NCBI RefSeq assembly: GCF_000513275.1
Contig: NZ_CBVJ010000030.1
Span: 1-64,000 of the forward strand
Source: Paenibacillus gorillae
GTDB lineage: Bacteria; Bacillota; Bacilli; Paenibacillales; Paenibacillaceae
DNA length: 64,000 nucleotides
Direction: 5' to 3'
In this document: positions 46,183 to 54,808 of the stretch, piece by piece
Layout: each line of letters starts with the position of its first letter
Position numbering within the stretch: the first letter of the stretch is position 1
Program-made: the position numbers and the translations under genes
The notes under the pieces: generated by a model
Seen by the model: only the letters and a program-made list of their open reading frames with translations
What the model was told of the DNA's origin: nothing
The model's database searches: none

Positions 46183-46232
46183 CCTTGTCACTTAGGTGAT
46201 TTAGCAAACGGGAGACAGCAGTTCAACATAAC

Positions 46233-46267
46233 AGCAGCCGGTGCAGTACTTCCGGTTGCTTTTTTTG
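46233..46267 (+). terminator. Rho-independent terminator
   Basis: AGCAGCCGG (46233-46241) pairs with CCGGTTGCT (46252-46260), followed by seven T. It ends the DHFR-like gene. Between here and 46558 the only other structure is the hairpin at 46431. Confidence 0.85.
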
Positions 46268-46430
46268 TTATGCCAACGTAAGACTTTGTTTAAATTGAGC
46301 AGTACTCACACAGCAATTTCCGAGTCATTACAAGAAAATTATTGTTCAATGTAATGGTGCTGAAGGGACTTTATTTGAATCTTTAGCTTCCTTATCGAAC
46401 TAAAGGAGCGGAGAACTATAGCTCTATCAA

Positions 46431-46468
46431 AAAAGCTGTAGCAGATCGGAGGATCAGCTACAGCTTTT
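46431..46468. repeat. Long hairpin, second copy of the 6987 element
   Basis: AAAAGCTGTAGCAGATC and the near-complement GATCAGCTACAGCTTTT, with a GGAG loop. Sequence, loop position and flanks (TCTATCAAAAA before, TATTCA after) match the terminator at 6987-7025 with few changes. No gene ends directly before it, so it looks like a dispersed element rather than a local terminator. Confidence 0.6.
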
Positions 46469-46558
46469 ATTCAAGTAAAGGGCAGCTATGTTCCAATATG
46501 TGGTATATTCAGGTGAGACAATTTAAAAGTTAGAAACAATGTCATTATAGAGTGGGAG

Positions 46559-47122
46559 TTGGTTTTACTGTCAAGGAATTTGAAAATCATTATATTTTAT
46601 ACCATCGCCATTTTACTAATTGCCTCATATTTTTTGAACATTGGACTAAAAGACAATGACAAGGAAATTGAAAAAGCTGTTTTATCTTTACACCAACCGA
46701 TGGCAAAAATCGTTCATATTGAAGCATTAGAGAATAAGAAAGCAATTGTGTTTTATGAATGGGGAACAGCACCCGATGATTATTTTGGGATTGCAATAGT
46801 AAAGAAGAACCTTTTTGGCTGGCACTTTATGAATGGATCTACTTCGCTATCACCAAAGAAGCATAAAATAGGATGGACTTTTTTCGACTTAAAAAGAGAC
46901 TTTTCAAATTACACAGACCTTCTCTATGGAAAAATATTAGACGCCGAAATCGCAGACGTACTTGTTAATGCTAATGGCGGTAAGCAAATTTCAGCAAAAA
47001 TCATCAGCGATATAAACAATGATCGGTATTGGTTCTTAATAACAGATGGAGTAACGCTTATGAGTTCTACGGTTACAGCCCGTTCTCAAACTGGAAAAAT
47101 AATCGATCAGATACCAAGATAA
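46559..47122 (+). CDS. Hypothetical membrane-anchored protein
   Basis: A 187-residue protein with one N-terminal membrane helix (residues 9-26, IIFYTIAILLIASYFLNIG). An outward domain follows with strands such as KIVHIEALENKKAIVFYEWG, FGIAIVKKNLFGWHFMNGS and ARSQTGKIIDQIPR. No family is recognised. The start is uncertain: TTG at 46559 has GGAG directly against it, and other in-frame candidates are no better. Low GC and a truncated-looking neighbour suggest an acquired or decaying segment. Confidence 0.55.
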   Translation: MVLLSRNLKIIIFYTIAILLIASYFLNIGLKDNDKEIEKAVLSLHQPMAKIVHIEALENKKAIVFYEWGTAPDDYFGIAIVKKNLFGWHFMNGSTSLSPKKHKIGWTFFDLKRDFSNYTDLLYGKILDAEIADVLVNANGGKQISAKIISDINNDRYWFLITDGVTLMSSTVTARSQTGKIIDQIPR

Positions 47123-47499
47123 ACATTGATCATGAACTCTTCCGAAAAGATGACAAAGTGGCTTATATTAATTCACTGGTTGGAGCGTATTCAAATATTT
47201 ATCTTAATTTTAATCTAACCAAAAAAGATAATTCAGTTGGTAAAAATTTTCCTGAAAATATAAATATATTCAACAGCCCGAAGCCTTCGTCACCCATTGT
47301 CTATTCTTTGGATAATCGTTCAACCAATGTATCCAACGAAGAAATAGATCAGAAATTAAAACTATATATCTCTTATGTTTCTCAAGTCGTTGATACGCTT
47401 GACTTTCCAAATAAAATCAAAGGTAAGAGTTTAAGCGAACAGTATAGAACATTAAACGAAGTTAGCGCTTTGATCGATGGATTTAATTTAGAAAAGTAA
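47029..47499 (+). CDS. Hypothetical protein, start unclear, possibly truncated
   Basis: The frame is open from 47029 to 47499 but its first 30 codons overlap the preceding gene and read as out-of-frame sequence, with no ribosome binding site. The credible part begins around KVAYINSLVGAYSNIYL (about 47155) and ends LSEQYRTLNEVSALIDGFNLEK. The family is not recognised. It may be the 3' half of a gene that lost its start, or begin at a rare codon. Confidence 0.35.
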   Translation: MVLNNRWSNAYEFYGYSPFSNWKNNRSDTKINIDHELFRKDDKVAYINSLVGAYSNIYLNFNLTKKDNSVGKNFPENINIFNSPKPSSPIVYSLDNRSTNVSNEEIDQKLKLYISYVSQVVDTLDFPNKIKGKSLSEQYRTLNEVSALIDGFNLEK

Positions 47500-47537
47500 T
47501 CATTAATCTTTACGAGTATCTCTTAGGAGGAGAAAGT

Positions 47538-47981
47538 ATGTTCTATGTAAATGTAGAAGGAGCTGTTTTCAGAGAAGATAAGTGGTTAATAATTGAACGA
47601 AGTACGAAAGAGGAACACGCTGGAGGACTTCTTTCTCTTGTTGGAGGTACAGTAGAGAAAGAAGGTAATTCCAAGGATATACTAGAACGAACTATAAAAA
47701 GAGAGTTGTTTGAAGAAGTAGGCGTAAAGGTGAAAGAAAAGATGGAATTTGTAAGAAGCACCACTTTTTCATTGGAAAATGGCAGTGAAGTTATTGATAT
47801 TGTTTTTCTATGTGAATTTGATGAAGGGGAACCCTTTGCTAAAAGTCCAGATGAAGTAGATGCTGTATATTGGATGACAACGGATGAAATACTTAATCAT
47901 CCAAGGTCCCCAATCTGGTTAAAAGATAGTATACAAGAAGCGGGAGCCCTGCTGCATAAGGTTAACTTGTCATTATGCTAA
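47538..47981 (+). CDS. Nudix hydrolase
   Basis: A 147-residue Nudix-fold pyrophosphatase. The Nudix box is GGTVEKEGNSKDILERT followed by IKRELFEEVGV; the RE..EE..G core is intact, while the loop before it is about four residues longer than the classical box. It hydrolyses a nucleoside diphosphate linked to another group (NDP-X); the substrate is unknown. AGGAGG lies eight bases before the ATG. It is followed closely by the AHSA1-like gene, perhaps as one transcript. Confidence 0.9.
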   Translation: MFYVNVEGAVFREDKWLIIERSTKEEHAGGLLSLVGGTVEKEGNSKDILERTIKRELFEEVGVKVKEKMEFVRSTTFSLENGSEVIDIVFLCEFDEGEPFAKSPDEVDAVYWMTTDEILNHPRSPIWLKDSIQEAGALLHKVNLSLC

Positions 47982-48033
47982 CGGAGAATGATAGTTGAAT
48001 CATTATATCCTTTAAAAAGGGGGAATGAGCAAT

Positions 48034-48462
48034 ATGGCAAATATCGAGCACTTACAGACCGTGAATGCTCCAGCTTCAACGGTATATGAAGCATTAACCA
48101 CTGCAAAAGGACTTTCAGAAATATGGACAAATGAACTAATAGTCAATGATCAGATCGGTTGTGTAAATGAGTTCAGATTCGGCGGAAAAGGCTTAACAAA
48201 GATGCGAGTTGATGAGCTTGTTACCGATAAAAAGATTTTGTGGCAGTGTGTGGATTCAGATCCAGAGTGGATAGGTACGACAATTTCTTTCGATATGGAG
48301 GAGAAAAACGGGAAGACTTCAATCATTTTTCGTCAGATGAATTGGCAGGAAGTAACCGCATTTTATCGCTTATGTAATTATAATTGGGCCATTTTTTTGT
48401 ACAGTCTTAAACAGTATTGCGAAGAAGGCGAAGGTCTGCCGTATCATAAACGGAAGTTTTAG
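48034..48462 (+). CDS. SRPBCC/AHSA1-family protein
   Basis: A 142-residue START-like helix-grip protein: HLQTVNAPASTVYEALTTAKGLSEIWTNE at the start, then RVDELVTDKKILWQCVD and SIIFRQMNWQE. The family binds hydrophobic ligands or acts as an Hsp90-activator-like domain; stand-alone bacterial members are common and mostly uncharacterised. The ATG at 48034 suits the GGGGG site better than 48025. It is placed before a WYL regulator, often seen in such small-gene neighbourhoods. Confidence 0.85.
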   Translation: MANIEHLQTVNAPASTVYEALTTAKGLSEIWTNELIVNDQIGCVNEFRFGGKGLTKMRVDELVTDKKILWQCVDSDPEWIGTTISFDMEEKNGKTSIIFRQMNWQEVTAFYRLCNYNWAIFLYSLKQYCEEGEGLPYHKRKF

Positions 48463-48563
48463 GACCATTTGATAGTAGGCAGGTTTGAATGGGATTTGAA
48501 GTCTGATATCATCAAGTAATCAATGAAATGAACCTGGATGATGGATCAGCGAGGGAAAAGAAA

Positions 48564-49511
48564 ATGAATAAAACGGAACGGCAGCTTGCCATAATGCTTG
48601 AACTACAACGAAGCAAGGTATTAAGAGCGGAAGATATGGCTTCTATATTTGAGACAAGTGTGCGGACGATATATCGGGATATTCAAGCCCTGAGCGAGAT
48701 GGGGGTACCCGTATTGGGATCCCCTGGTCAAGGATATTCCTTGATCGATGGTTATTTCCTCCCTCCGGTCAGTTTCTCGGTGGAAGAGACTGTGGCCTTG
48801 CTTATAGGGACAGACTTTATTGAACAAAGGCTGGATGGTATTTACGGAACCGGAGCTCAGGCCGCCAAACGCAAGATTGAAGCTATTCTGCCGGAGCCAG
48901 TTCGTGACGAGTCGGCACGGGTGCGGGAAACCATGAGGCTTCTTCATGTTAGTGAACCGCTAACTGGCTTGAAGGAAAAAGAATATCTCGGACAATTGCG
49001 GATGGCGATTTTGGAGAGGCGAAAAATTAAGATTTCGTACCAGAAAAAAATACCGGAATCGGACGGCAATAGGAAGAGTATGCGTGAAGTCGATCCTTAC
49101 GGACTGGCGCTCGTTCAGGGCAATTGGATTTTGCTCGGACGCTGCGACCTGCGGCAGGATATCAGGCATTTCCGCTTGTCGAGAATGACTGAATTAGTCG
49201 TGTCGGATAAGTACTTTGTTATGCCGAGTGACTTTAACTTGAGCGATTACCGTCCGCCAGATGACCGCAACGAACGCGTGCTAATTCGGGCCAATCCAGA
49301 AATAGCCGATAAAATCGCTGAGACCGGTAATTTCTATATAGAAGCGTTCGAGGAGCGATTAGATGATGTTTGGATCCACTTTCGTGTTCGAACACCAGAA
49401 GAGTTGCTGCATCTGATCCTTAGTTGGGGAGGAGACGTCGAGGTGGTGGAACCGGAGTCTTTACGTTGCCGGATTCGGGAAGAGGCCGAAAAAATTTTAA
49501 AACGCTACTGA
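48564..49511 (+). CDS. YafY-type transcriptional regulator with WYL domain
   Basis: A 315-residue regulator: DeoR-like HTH_11 at the N-terminus (RQLAIMLELQRSKVLRAEDMASIFETSVRTIYRDIQAL in two parts), then a WYL ligand-sensing domain (REVDPYGLALVQGNWILLGRCDLRQDIRHFRLSRM) and a C-terminal WCX domain ending EEAEKILKRY. Such proteins commonly regulate an adjacent small gene. The ATG at 48564 has GAGGGAAAAG ahead; an upstream in-frame start at 48528 does not. The DinB gene 68 bases downstream is the likely target or partner, although a terminator separates them. Confidence 0.9.
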   Translation: MNKTERQLAIMLELQRSKVLRAEDMASIFETSVRTIYRDIQALSEMGVPVLGSPGQGYSLIDGYFLPPVSFSVEETVALLIGTDFIEQRLDGIYGTGAQAAKRKIEAILPEPVRDESARVRETMRLLHVSEPLTGLKEKEYLGQLRMAILERRKIKISYQKKIPESDGNRKSMREVDPYGLALVQGNWILLGRCDLRQDIRHFRLSRMTELVVSDKYFVMPSDFNLSDYRPPDDRNERVLIRANPEIADKIAETGNFYIEAFEERLDDVWIHFRVRTPEELLHLILSWGGDVEVVEPESLRCRIREEAEKILKRY

Positions 49512-49537
49512 CATGCTGTTGTCAGTAGCGTTTTTTT
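49499..49537 (+). terminator. Rho-independent terminator overlapping the stop codon
   Basis: AACGCTACTGACA (49501-49513), short loop, TGTCAGTAGCGTT (49520-49532), then T5. The stem contains the stop codon of the WYL regulator (TGA, 49509-49511). Confidence 0.85.
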
Positions 49538-49579
49538 ATACTGGGATTATATCCGAGATGAATGAGGAGTGTTGTTTAT

Positions 49580-50152
49580 ATGAGAAGTACAACAGAAGCA
49601 TTGCAATCGTTTGAAGCGACGGTTGGCCGGTATTTAGTTGAACTGGAAAACCTCGATATGGAGCAACTACATGCGAAGCCAAACGAGGAGGAATGGTCGA
49701 TTGGGCAAATGTATATGCATTTAATACAGTCGGCTCAATTATTGCAGCTGCGTAATGTTGATCAGTGTTTGGCGGGGAGCGAAGCAGAGCTCAGCAGCAC
49801 GGGTGAAAAAACGGAAAATGGCAGGGCCGCGTTTGAACTTGGAAGTATTCCACCCATACGGATACGGGTCCCGGCTTCACCACAGTACACACCGCAGCAG
49901 CCGGAGAGTAAGGAGCAACTGATCGAAGGACTTCGTAGCGTAGTAGAACGAATGAAACGTACTGAAATCGCTTTGGGTCAGACAGTGGAAGATAATAAAA
50001 TCCTTCATCCAGGGCTCGGCGCGTTAAACGCTACAGAGTGGTTTTTGCTGGTAGAAATGCATTATAGGCATCATTTATTGCAACTTGAACGTTTGAAAAG
50101 TTTTTTAGAAAATGGGCTGGGTAGTTCCAATACCATGTCTCAAAATTCATGA
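49580..50152 (+). CDS. DinB-superfamily protein
   Basis: A 190-residue DinB-like helical bundle: ALQSFEATVGRYLVELENLDMEQL, KPNEEEWSIGQMYMHLIQSAQLL (first His) and the closing ATEWFLLVEMHYRHHLLQLERLK (His pair for metal). DinB_2 members bind a metal and may use bacillithiol or similar thiols. GAGGAG lies ten bases before the ATG at 49580. Third DinB-type gene counting those at 6107 and 57256. Confidence 0.85.
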   Translation: MRSTTEALQSFEATVGRYLVELENLDMEQLHAKPNEEEWSIGQMYMHLIQSAQLLQLRNVDQCLAGSEAELSSTGEKTENGRAAFELGSIPPIRIRVPASPQYTPQQPESKEQLIEGLRSVVERMKRTEIALGQTVEDNKILHPGLGALNATEWFLLVEMHYRHHLLQLERLKSFLENGLGSSNTMSQNS

Positions 50153-50188
50153 CAAATTCCAAAACAACCTAAACCCATATACAATGAT

Positions 50189-50212
50189 AGCCGCATAAAC
50201 TGCGGCTTTGTA
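50189..50212 (+). terminator. Rho-independent terminator
   Basis: AGCCGCA (50189-50195), TAAAC loop, TGCGGCT (50201-50207), then TTGTATTTTTT. It ends the DinB gene and separates it from the peptide cluster. Confidence 0.75.
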
Positions 50213-50332
50213 TTTTTTATATGGTCATACTAATTCAGTTCCAGTTTCTAGTGTCAATTTTATAATTAAGCAAGTGTAGGTAAATGGACTAGTAACACTA
50301 GCGGAGCGTTTTTTCATACGTATATGTCATGA

Positions 50333-50404
50333 ATGATTATCAGCATATGACCAGTTTGGGATGTTCTCATTTGTAGTTCCTATTTTATCGGTGCTGATAA
50401 TCAT
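50333..50404. promoter_or_regulatory. Inverted repeat upstream of the peptide precursor, Fur-box-like
   Basis: ATGATTATCAGCA (50333-50345) and its exact complement TGCTGATAATCAT (50392-50404) are 46 bases apart, ending about 30 bases before the precursor start. Each arm also resembles half or more of a Fur box (TGATAAT-N-ATTATCA): the left arm, read on the minus strand, gives TGATAATCATTCAT. They could be paired regulator sites, or a leader hairpin. No promoter could be placed with confidence (a TATAAT at 50261-50266 lacks a good -35). Confidence 0.45.
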
Positions 50405-50435
50405 CACATGAACATATAACGGAGGCTTACTGAAG

Positions 50436-50705
50436 ATGAATGAATTTAAGAACGATCTTCAAAATTTGAATATGGATGCGTTTAAAACGAGCGGCATGAC
50501 GCCGAATGCGGGTCAAGGTCAAGTGGATCCTAAGAATGCTCGTCTATGTATTGGCTTCTGTATCGGCTTTTGTGTCGGATTTTGTTCATGCGGAGGTTGT
50601 GGCGGCTGTGGTGGTTGTGGTGGTTGTGCCAGATGTGGAGGCTTTGGCGGCTGCGCACGTTGCGGAGGATGTGCACGCTGCGGCGGCTGTGCCCGTTGTC
50701 GTTAA
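50436..50705 (+). CDS. Heterocycloanthracin/sonorensin-type TOMM precursor peptide
   Basis: An 89-residue peptide. Residues 1-36 form the leader ([31 protein letters not shown]), matching the start of Bacillus heterocycloanthracin precursors. The core has 16 Cys: [15 protein letters not shown], then [16 protein letters not shown], a single GGF break, and alternating GGC and ARC ending CARCR. In this family Cys residues are turned into thiazoles by the cyclodehydratase and dehydrogenase encoded next. GGAGG lies ten bases before the ATG. The Ala-Arg-Cys repeats and terminal Arg differ from the plain Cys-Gly-Gly repeats I know from Bacillus. A partial terminator follows, so the precursor may be made in excess over the enzymes. 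Confidence 0.9.
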   Translation: MNEFKNDLQNLNMDAFKTSGMTPNAGQGQVDPKNARLCIGFCIGFCVGFCSCGGCGGCGGCGGCARCGGFGGCARCGGCARCGGCARCR

Positions 50706-50737
50706 AAGTTACCTATTGAATGTAAACAAAGGTTCAG

Positions 50738-50770
50738 GACACCTCTGCAAAACTGCAGGGGTGTCTTTCT
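50738..50770 (+). terminator. Attenuator-like terminator after the precursor gene
   Basis: GACACCTCTGCA (50738-50749) pairs with TGCAGGGGTGTC (50754-50765), one wobble pair, followed by only TTTCT. The weak T tract suggests partial read-through into the three enzyme genes, a common arrangement for peptide precursors. Confidence 0.7.
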
Positions 50771-50867
50771 ATTCATGTGCGGGTATGACGGACAAGTAGC
50801 CTTACATACCTTTATATAGGAAGCCATATTACGAACGTTTGATTTCAATAATAAGGAGGAATAAAAT

Positions 50868-52817
50868 TTGGATCCTACTACACGCCTTAAAGTGAGAGGC
50901 GATACTTTTTTTCTTCCCAGCTCGGACGGAAGTGTCTATTTCCGCAACAATATCGGTTCATTCCGGATGGAAGGCAGCACAATCGCTCAATGGATTGAGA
51001 AGTTGATACCTGTATTTAATGGTGAACATACGATGTATGATTTAACGGATGGATTGCCGGAACAATACCGTGATCATCTTTATGAGATTGCTAAAATATT
51101 GCATGCAAACGGTTATGTCCAAGATGTAAGTCAAGATCGTCCGCATCAGCTGCAGGAAAGCATCGTTAAGAAATATGATGCTCAAATTGAGTTTTTGGAC
51201 AGCTTTGACGGGTCAGGTGCATACCGATTTCAATTGTATCGTCAGTCCAGCGTGCTAGTTGTTGGAACTGGCACTTTTTTAGTTTCACTTGTCAAATCCT
51301 TATTAGAGTCTGGCTTGCCGCAATTCCACTTTCTAAGCTTGAATACGGAACCGGAGAATCGAACACGGATTTTGGAGCTGGAGCAGCATTATCGTAAATT
51401 TGATTCAGAGGTCAAGGTAGACGAGATCAGCTTGTCGAATAATGCAGGAATAGATTGGCCTTCTATTGTAGAGCCTTATGAAGCTGTACTATTCGTCTCT
51501 AATCAAGACAGAGAACAGGAGCTAAGATTACTTAATGAAATTTGCCGGCAAAAAAACAAGGTTCTGCTGCTGGCTGTTATTTTTGAGCAAGCGGGTCTAG
51601 CGGTTCCATTGTCCTATTCTAATTCGGAAGGTGATCTGGAATCAGCATGGCGCAGAGTTCATCATTCTGCGATTTATAAGGATACGGAGGTTTATACGGC
51701 TTCATCCGTTGTGGAAGCGCTGCTCTCTAATATAATCGTCTTCGAATGGTTGAAAACAGCAGCAGAAGTAACGAAAACGGAGAAAAATAATAAGCTGTTT
51801 CTGCTGAATTTAGAGACGTTAGAAGGAAATTGGCATTCGTTTCTTCCCCATCCATTAGTTAATGGTCAACGATTCATCGAGAGGATTGAGGATACTCGGC
51901 TGCAAGCGGGAACGGATGCAGAGAAACGAGTTTCAAGTGAATTGCTGTCTTTCTTCAGTCAGCTAACATCAACGGAGACAGGCATCTTCCATATTTGGGA
52001 AGAAGGGGAGCTAGGACAGCTTCCGCTTTCGCAGTGCTGTGTTCAGCCTGTTGATCCGCTATCAGTTGGCCCTGCGCATCTGCTTCCTGAAATTATATGT
52101 AATGGTTATAAGCATGAAGAGGCACGAAGAGAAGCGGGTCTTAAGGGAATCGAAGCTTACGTGTCGCGTATTGCGAATTTTCAAATCAAGCAGGTGTTTG
52201 AAGAAAGCGGAATTTCAGACGTTTCAAGATTCGATGAGATTGCTCATGCAGGTGCTGGTGAGACGATTGAGGAGGGCGTTTGCCGCGCTTTGCAACAATA
52301 TTTAATGAATGCACGGATAAAGTTGTATGAAGCTCAAACACCGTCGATCTCGCTGGTGAAGCTGAGTCATGTAGACGATGAACGATGCCGTTATTATATT
52401 AATGCCCTAACCACGATGCAAGGCGCACCATCGTTTGGACGGGGTGAGGACGTATTAGGCTTTCCTATTGTATGGTTACATGCAAATGACCGATGGTATG
52501 AAGCCGCTGATCTTAATGTAACGCGGGCTCTTCGGAGCGTATTAATGAGTGCCTTATTTGATGCTCAGAATAAAACTAATCTAATGGCAGTAAAAGCGCA
52601 TCATATTGCAGTACATGTAAAAGAATCTATTACGGACTCTATTTCGATACCCGCTTGTGATCCATTCGAGCATCGAGAGGTTTTGCAGATGGCTGTGCAG
52701 CAATTGAATCGAATTCACAAGCGTTTGCTCGTATTTGACTTAACACCAGAGGCTTTTTTGAGAGAGGGACTGGCAGGCGTGTACGGCGTCTCGCTTCGAG
52801 AGGTGGTTGAAGAATGA
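50868..52817 (+). CDS. Ocin-ThiF-like (F) protein, thiazole-bacteriocin maturation protein
   Basis: A 649-residue protein of the putative thiazole-containing bacteriocin maturation family. Residues 1-85 form a winged-helix-like region (LKVRGDTFFLPSSDGSVYFRN, WIEKLIPVFNGEHTMYDLTDGLP) similar to the RiPP recognition element that grips the leader. Residues 125-250 are an E1/ThiF-like Rossmann segment (VLVVGTGTFLVSLVKSLLESG) that lacks the adenylating and zinc Cys motifs. The C-terminal half is specific to the family. In heterocycloanthracin systems the F protein binds the leader and delivers it to the YcaO enzyme. The TTG start has AAGGAGG eight bases ahead, and its TGA overlaps the ATG of the YcaO gene. 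Confidence 0.85.
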   Translation: MDPTTRLKVRGDTFFLPSSDGSVYFRNNIGSFRMEGSTIAQWIEKLIPVFNGEHTMYDLTDGLPEQYRDHLYEIAKILHANGYVQDVSQDRPHQLQESIVKKYDAQIEFLDSFDGSGAYRFQLYRQSSVLVVGTGTFLVSLVKSLLESGLPQFHFLSLNTEPENRTRILELEQHYRKFDSEVKVDEISLSNNAGIDWPSIVEPYEAVLFVSNQDREQELRLLNEICRQKNKVLLLAVIFEQAGLAVPLSYSNSEGDLESAWRRVHHSAIYKDTEVYTASSVVEALLSNIIVFEWLKTAAEVTKTEKNNKLFLLNLETLEGNWHSFLPHPLVNGQRFIERIEDTRLQAGTDAEKRVSSELLSFFSQLTSTETGIFHIWEEGELGQLPLSQCCVQPVDPLSVGPAHLLPEIICNGYKHEEARREAGLKGIEAYVSRIANFQIKQVFEESGISDVSRFDEIAHAGAGETIEEGVCRALQQYLMNARIKLYEAQTPSISLVKLSHVDDERCRYYINALTTMQGAPSFGRGEDVLGFPIVWLHANDRWYEAADLNVTRALRSVLMSALFDAQNKTNLMAVKAHHIAVHVKESITDSISIPACDPFEHREVLQMAVQQLNRIHKRLLVFDLTPEAFLREGLAGVYGVSLREVVEE

Positions 52818-54751
52818 GCACTATTGTGGCGATTGTTGGCGCAGGTCAGCTTGCGGACTATGTAAACGATATATTATCTGCAAGTTATCAGCTTGTGAGG
52901 GTAAATGAACTGGCTTCCGAGTTACCAGAAACGACTGAACTTGCGCTCGTGCTTAGCGATGGCAACGATGCAGCCTCTCATCTTATCGCAGAGGACGTTT
53001 TCAAGAAATCAGGTATTCCGTGGCTGCGCGGGTTTGTAGCATTTGGTGAAGGCGTTATTGGTCCGCTTGTCGTTCATGGGCAGGCGGGCTGTTCACAATG
53101 CGCTGATTTGCGGCTATTAATGGCTGGAAATGATCGGAAGGATATGTGGGAGCTGCAGCAGTTCATGCATGGAGAAGTTTTCCCTGATAGCTGGTCTTCT
53201 CGAAGCGGACTCTTGCATATGGCTCATCATATTGCAGCAGAAGTCCATAACATTCTTATCCGTCATACGGCTCAGCTTGAAAATCATATTAAGCTCATTC
53301 ACCTGCAAACACTCAATAGCTCGGTTCATTTCTTTTTACCAGATCCGCAGTGTACCGTATGCAGTGAAATACCGGATGACACGGCCATAGCTGCGCGAAT
53401 AAAGCTGCAGTCCAGCCCGAAAATCAGTGAAAACAGCTACCGCACTCGTTCAATGGTTGAGTTGAAGGCGGTTCTTTCCAAGGATTATCTGGACAATCGC
53501 AGCGGACTCTTGAACGGAAAAATGATTGATCTTATATCACCATTTGCCGACGCCAGCATCATTTTACCGATGTTCTCAAGGGATGAAGGCTGCGCAGGAC
53601 GTACGCATTCTTTTGCAGCCAGTGAAATGACAGCGATATTGGAAGGACTGGAACGTTATTGCGGCATATCGCCGCGAGGGAAAAAGACAGCGGTTCATGA
53701 CAGTTTCGATCATTTAACAGAGACTGCACTGGACCCCTCTCGAGTAGGAACACATGATAATGCGCAGTATGAGCGACCCGATTTTCCGTTCCAACCCTTT
53801 GATCCAAGCAGGAAAATGGATTGGGTCTGGGGGTATTCGTTCATGCAGGAGAAGCCGATTCTTGTGCCAGAGCTGCTCGCTTATTACAGCTCCGGCTGCG
53901 GTCACGGCTTTGTCTATGAAACCTCAAATGGCTGCGCTTTAGGAGGAAGCTTGGAGGAAGCTATATTTTACGGCATATTGGAGGTTGTAGAACGGGATTC
54001 TTTTCTAATGACTTGGTATGCGAAGTTGCCGCTCGTTCCTTTAGATCCTTATTCCTCCGGTGATCTTGAAATGAATTTAATGGTCGAGCGACTGCGCGAT
54101 GTCGTCGGCTATGATGTGCATTTGTTCGATTCGACGACGGAGCATGGCATTCCCAGTGTATGGGCGCTTGCCAAAAACAGAACAAATCAAGGCATAAATA
54201 TGATTTGCGCCGCAGGAGCGCATCTTGATCCCATAAGGGCTGCAAAAGGTGCAATACATGAGATAGCGGGTATGCTGCTTGCGTTTAACGAAAAGTTAGA
54301 GGCGAATCGCGGGGAATATCTGCAAATGCTGGATGATCCTTTTCTCGTTCGGCAAATGGAGGACCACTCCATGTTGTACGCCTTGAAGGAATCTGAAGAA
54401 CGTCTGAATTTCCTGCTCGATTATGATCGTCCGGCCCTTTCGTTTAAGGAAGCTTTTAAACCACGGGCGCAGCATGCCGATTTAACCGATGACCTGAATA
54501 TGTTGATCAATACGTTCAGCAATCTTGATCTGGAAGTCATTGTTGTTAATCAGTCAACGCCAGAGACGCTAAGAAATGGTCTTCATTGTGTGAAGGTGCT
54601 CATTCCCGGCATGCTTCCCATGACGTTCGGCCAACACCTTGTCCGCTTGACTGGCCTAGAGCGGGTGCTGCGAATACCGGCAGAACTGGGCTATGTGAAG
54701 GAGCAGCTAAAGCAAGAAGAACTTAATAGCCATCCGCATCCGTTTCCATAA
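52814..54751 (+). CDS. YcaO-domain TOMM cyclodehydratase (C-D type)
   Basis: A 645-residue cyclodehydratase. Residues 1-200 are a leader-binding/ThiF-like part with a zinc site (Cys93, Cys96 in CSQC; Cys180, Cys183 in CTVC). The rest is the YcaO domain: ATP-binding SEMTAILEGLERY (Ser270, Glu277, Glu280, Arg281), NGCALGGSLEEAIFYGILEVVERDSF, and GINMICAAGAHLDPIRAAKGAIHE. YcaO uses ATP to phosphorylate the amide and closes Cys, Ser or Thr side chains to azolines. The tail ends HPHPFP, resembling the Pro-rich C-terminus of true cyclodehydratases. An ATGA overlap couples it to the F protein gene. Confidence 0.9.
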   Translation: MSTIVAIVGAGQLADYVNDILSASYQLVRVNELASELPETTELALVLSDGNDAASHLIAEDVFKKSGIPWLRGFVAFGEGVIGPLVVHGQAGCSQCADLRLLMAGNDRKDMWELQQFMHGEVFPDSWSSRSGLLHMAHHIAAEVHNILIRHTAQLENHIKLIHLQTLNSSVHFFLPDPQCTVCSEIPDDTAIAARIKLQSSPKISENSYRTRSMVELKAVLSKDYLDNRSGLLNGKMIDLISPFADASIILPMFSRDEGCAGRTHSFAASEMTAILEGLERYCGISPRGKKTAVHDSFDHLTETALDPSRVGTHDNAQYERPDFPFQPFDPSRKMDWVWGYSFMQEKPILVPELLAYYSSGCGHGFVYETSNGCALGGSLEEAIFYGILEVVERDSFLMTWYAKLPLVPLDPYSSGDLEMNLMVERLRDVVGYDVHLFDSTTEHGIPSVWALAKNRTNQGINMICAAGAHLDPIRAAKGAIHEIAGMLLAFNEKLEANRGEYLQMLDDPFLVRQMEDHSMLYALKESEERLNFLLDYDRPALSFKEAFKPRAQHADLTDDLNMLINTFSNLDLEVIVVNQSTPETLRNGLHCVKVLIPGMLPMTFGQHLVRLTGLERVLRIPAELGYVKEQLKQEELNSHPHPFP

Positions 54752-54808
54752 GCAGTTTCTTCTCATATACGTTAATTTTCCTAGTATTGGGACTTAGGAG
54801 GAGGAGAA

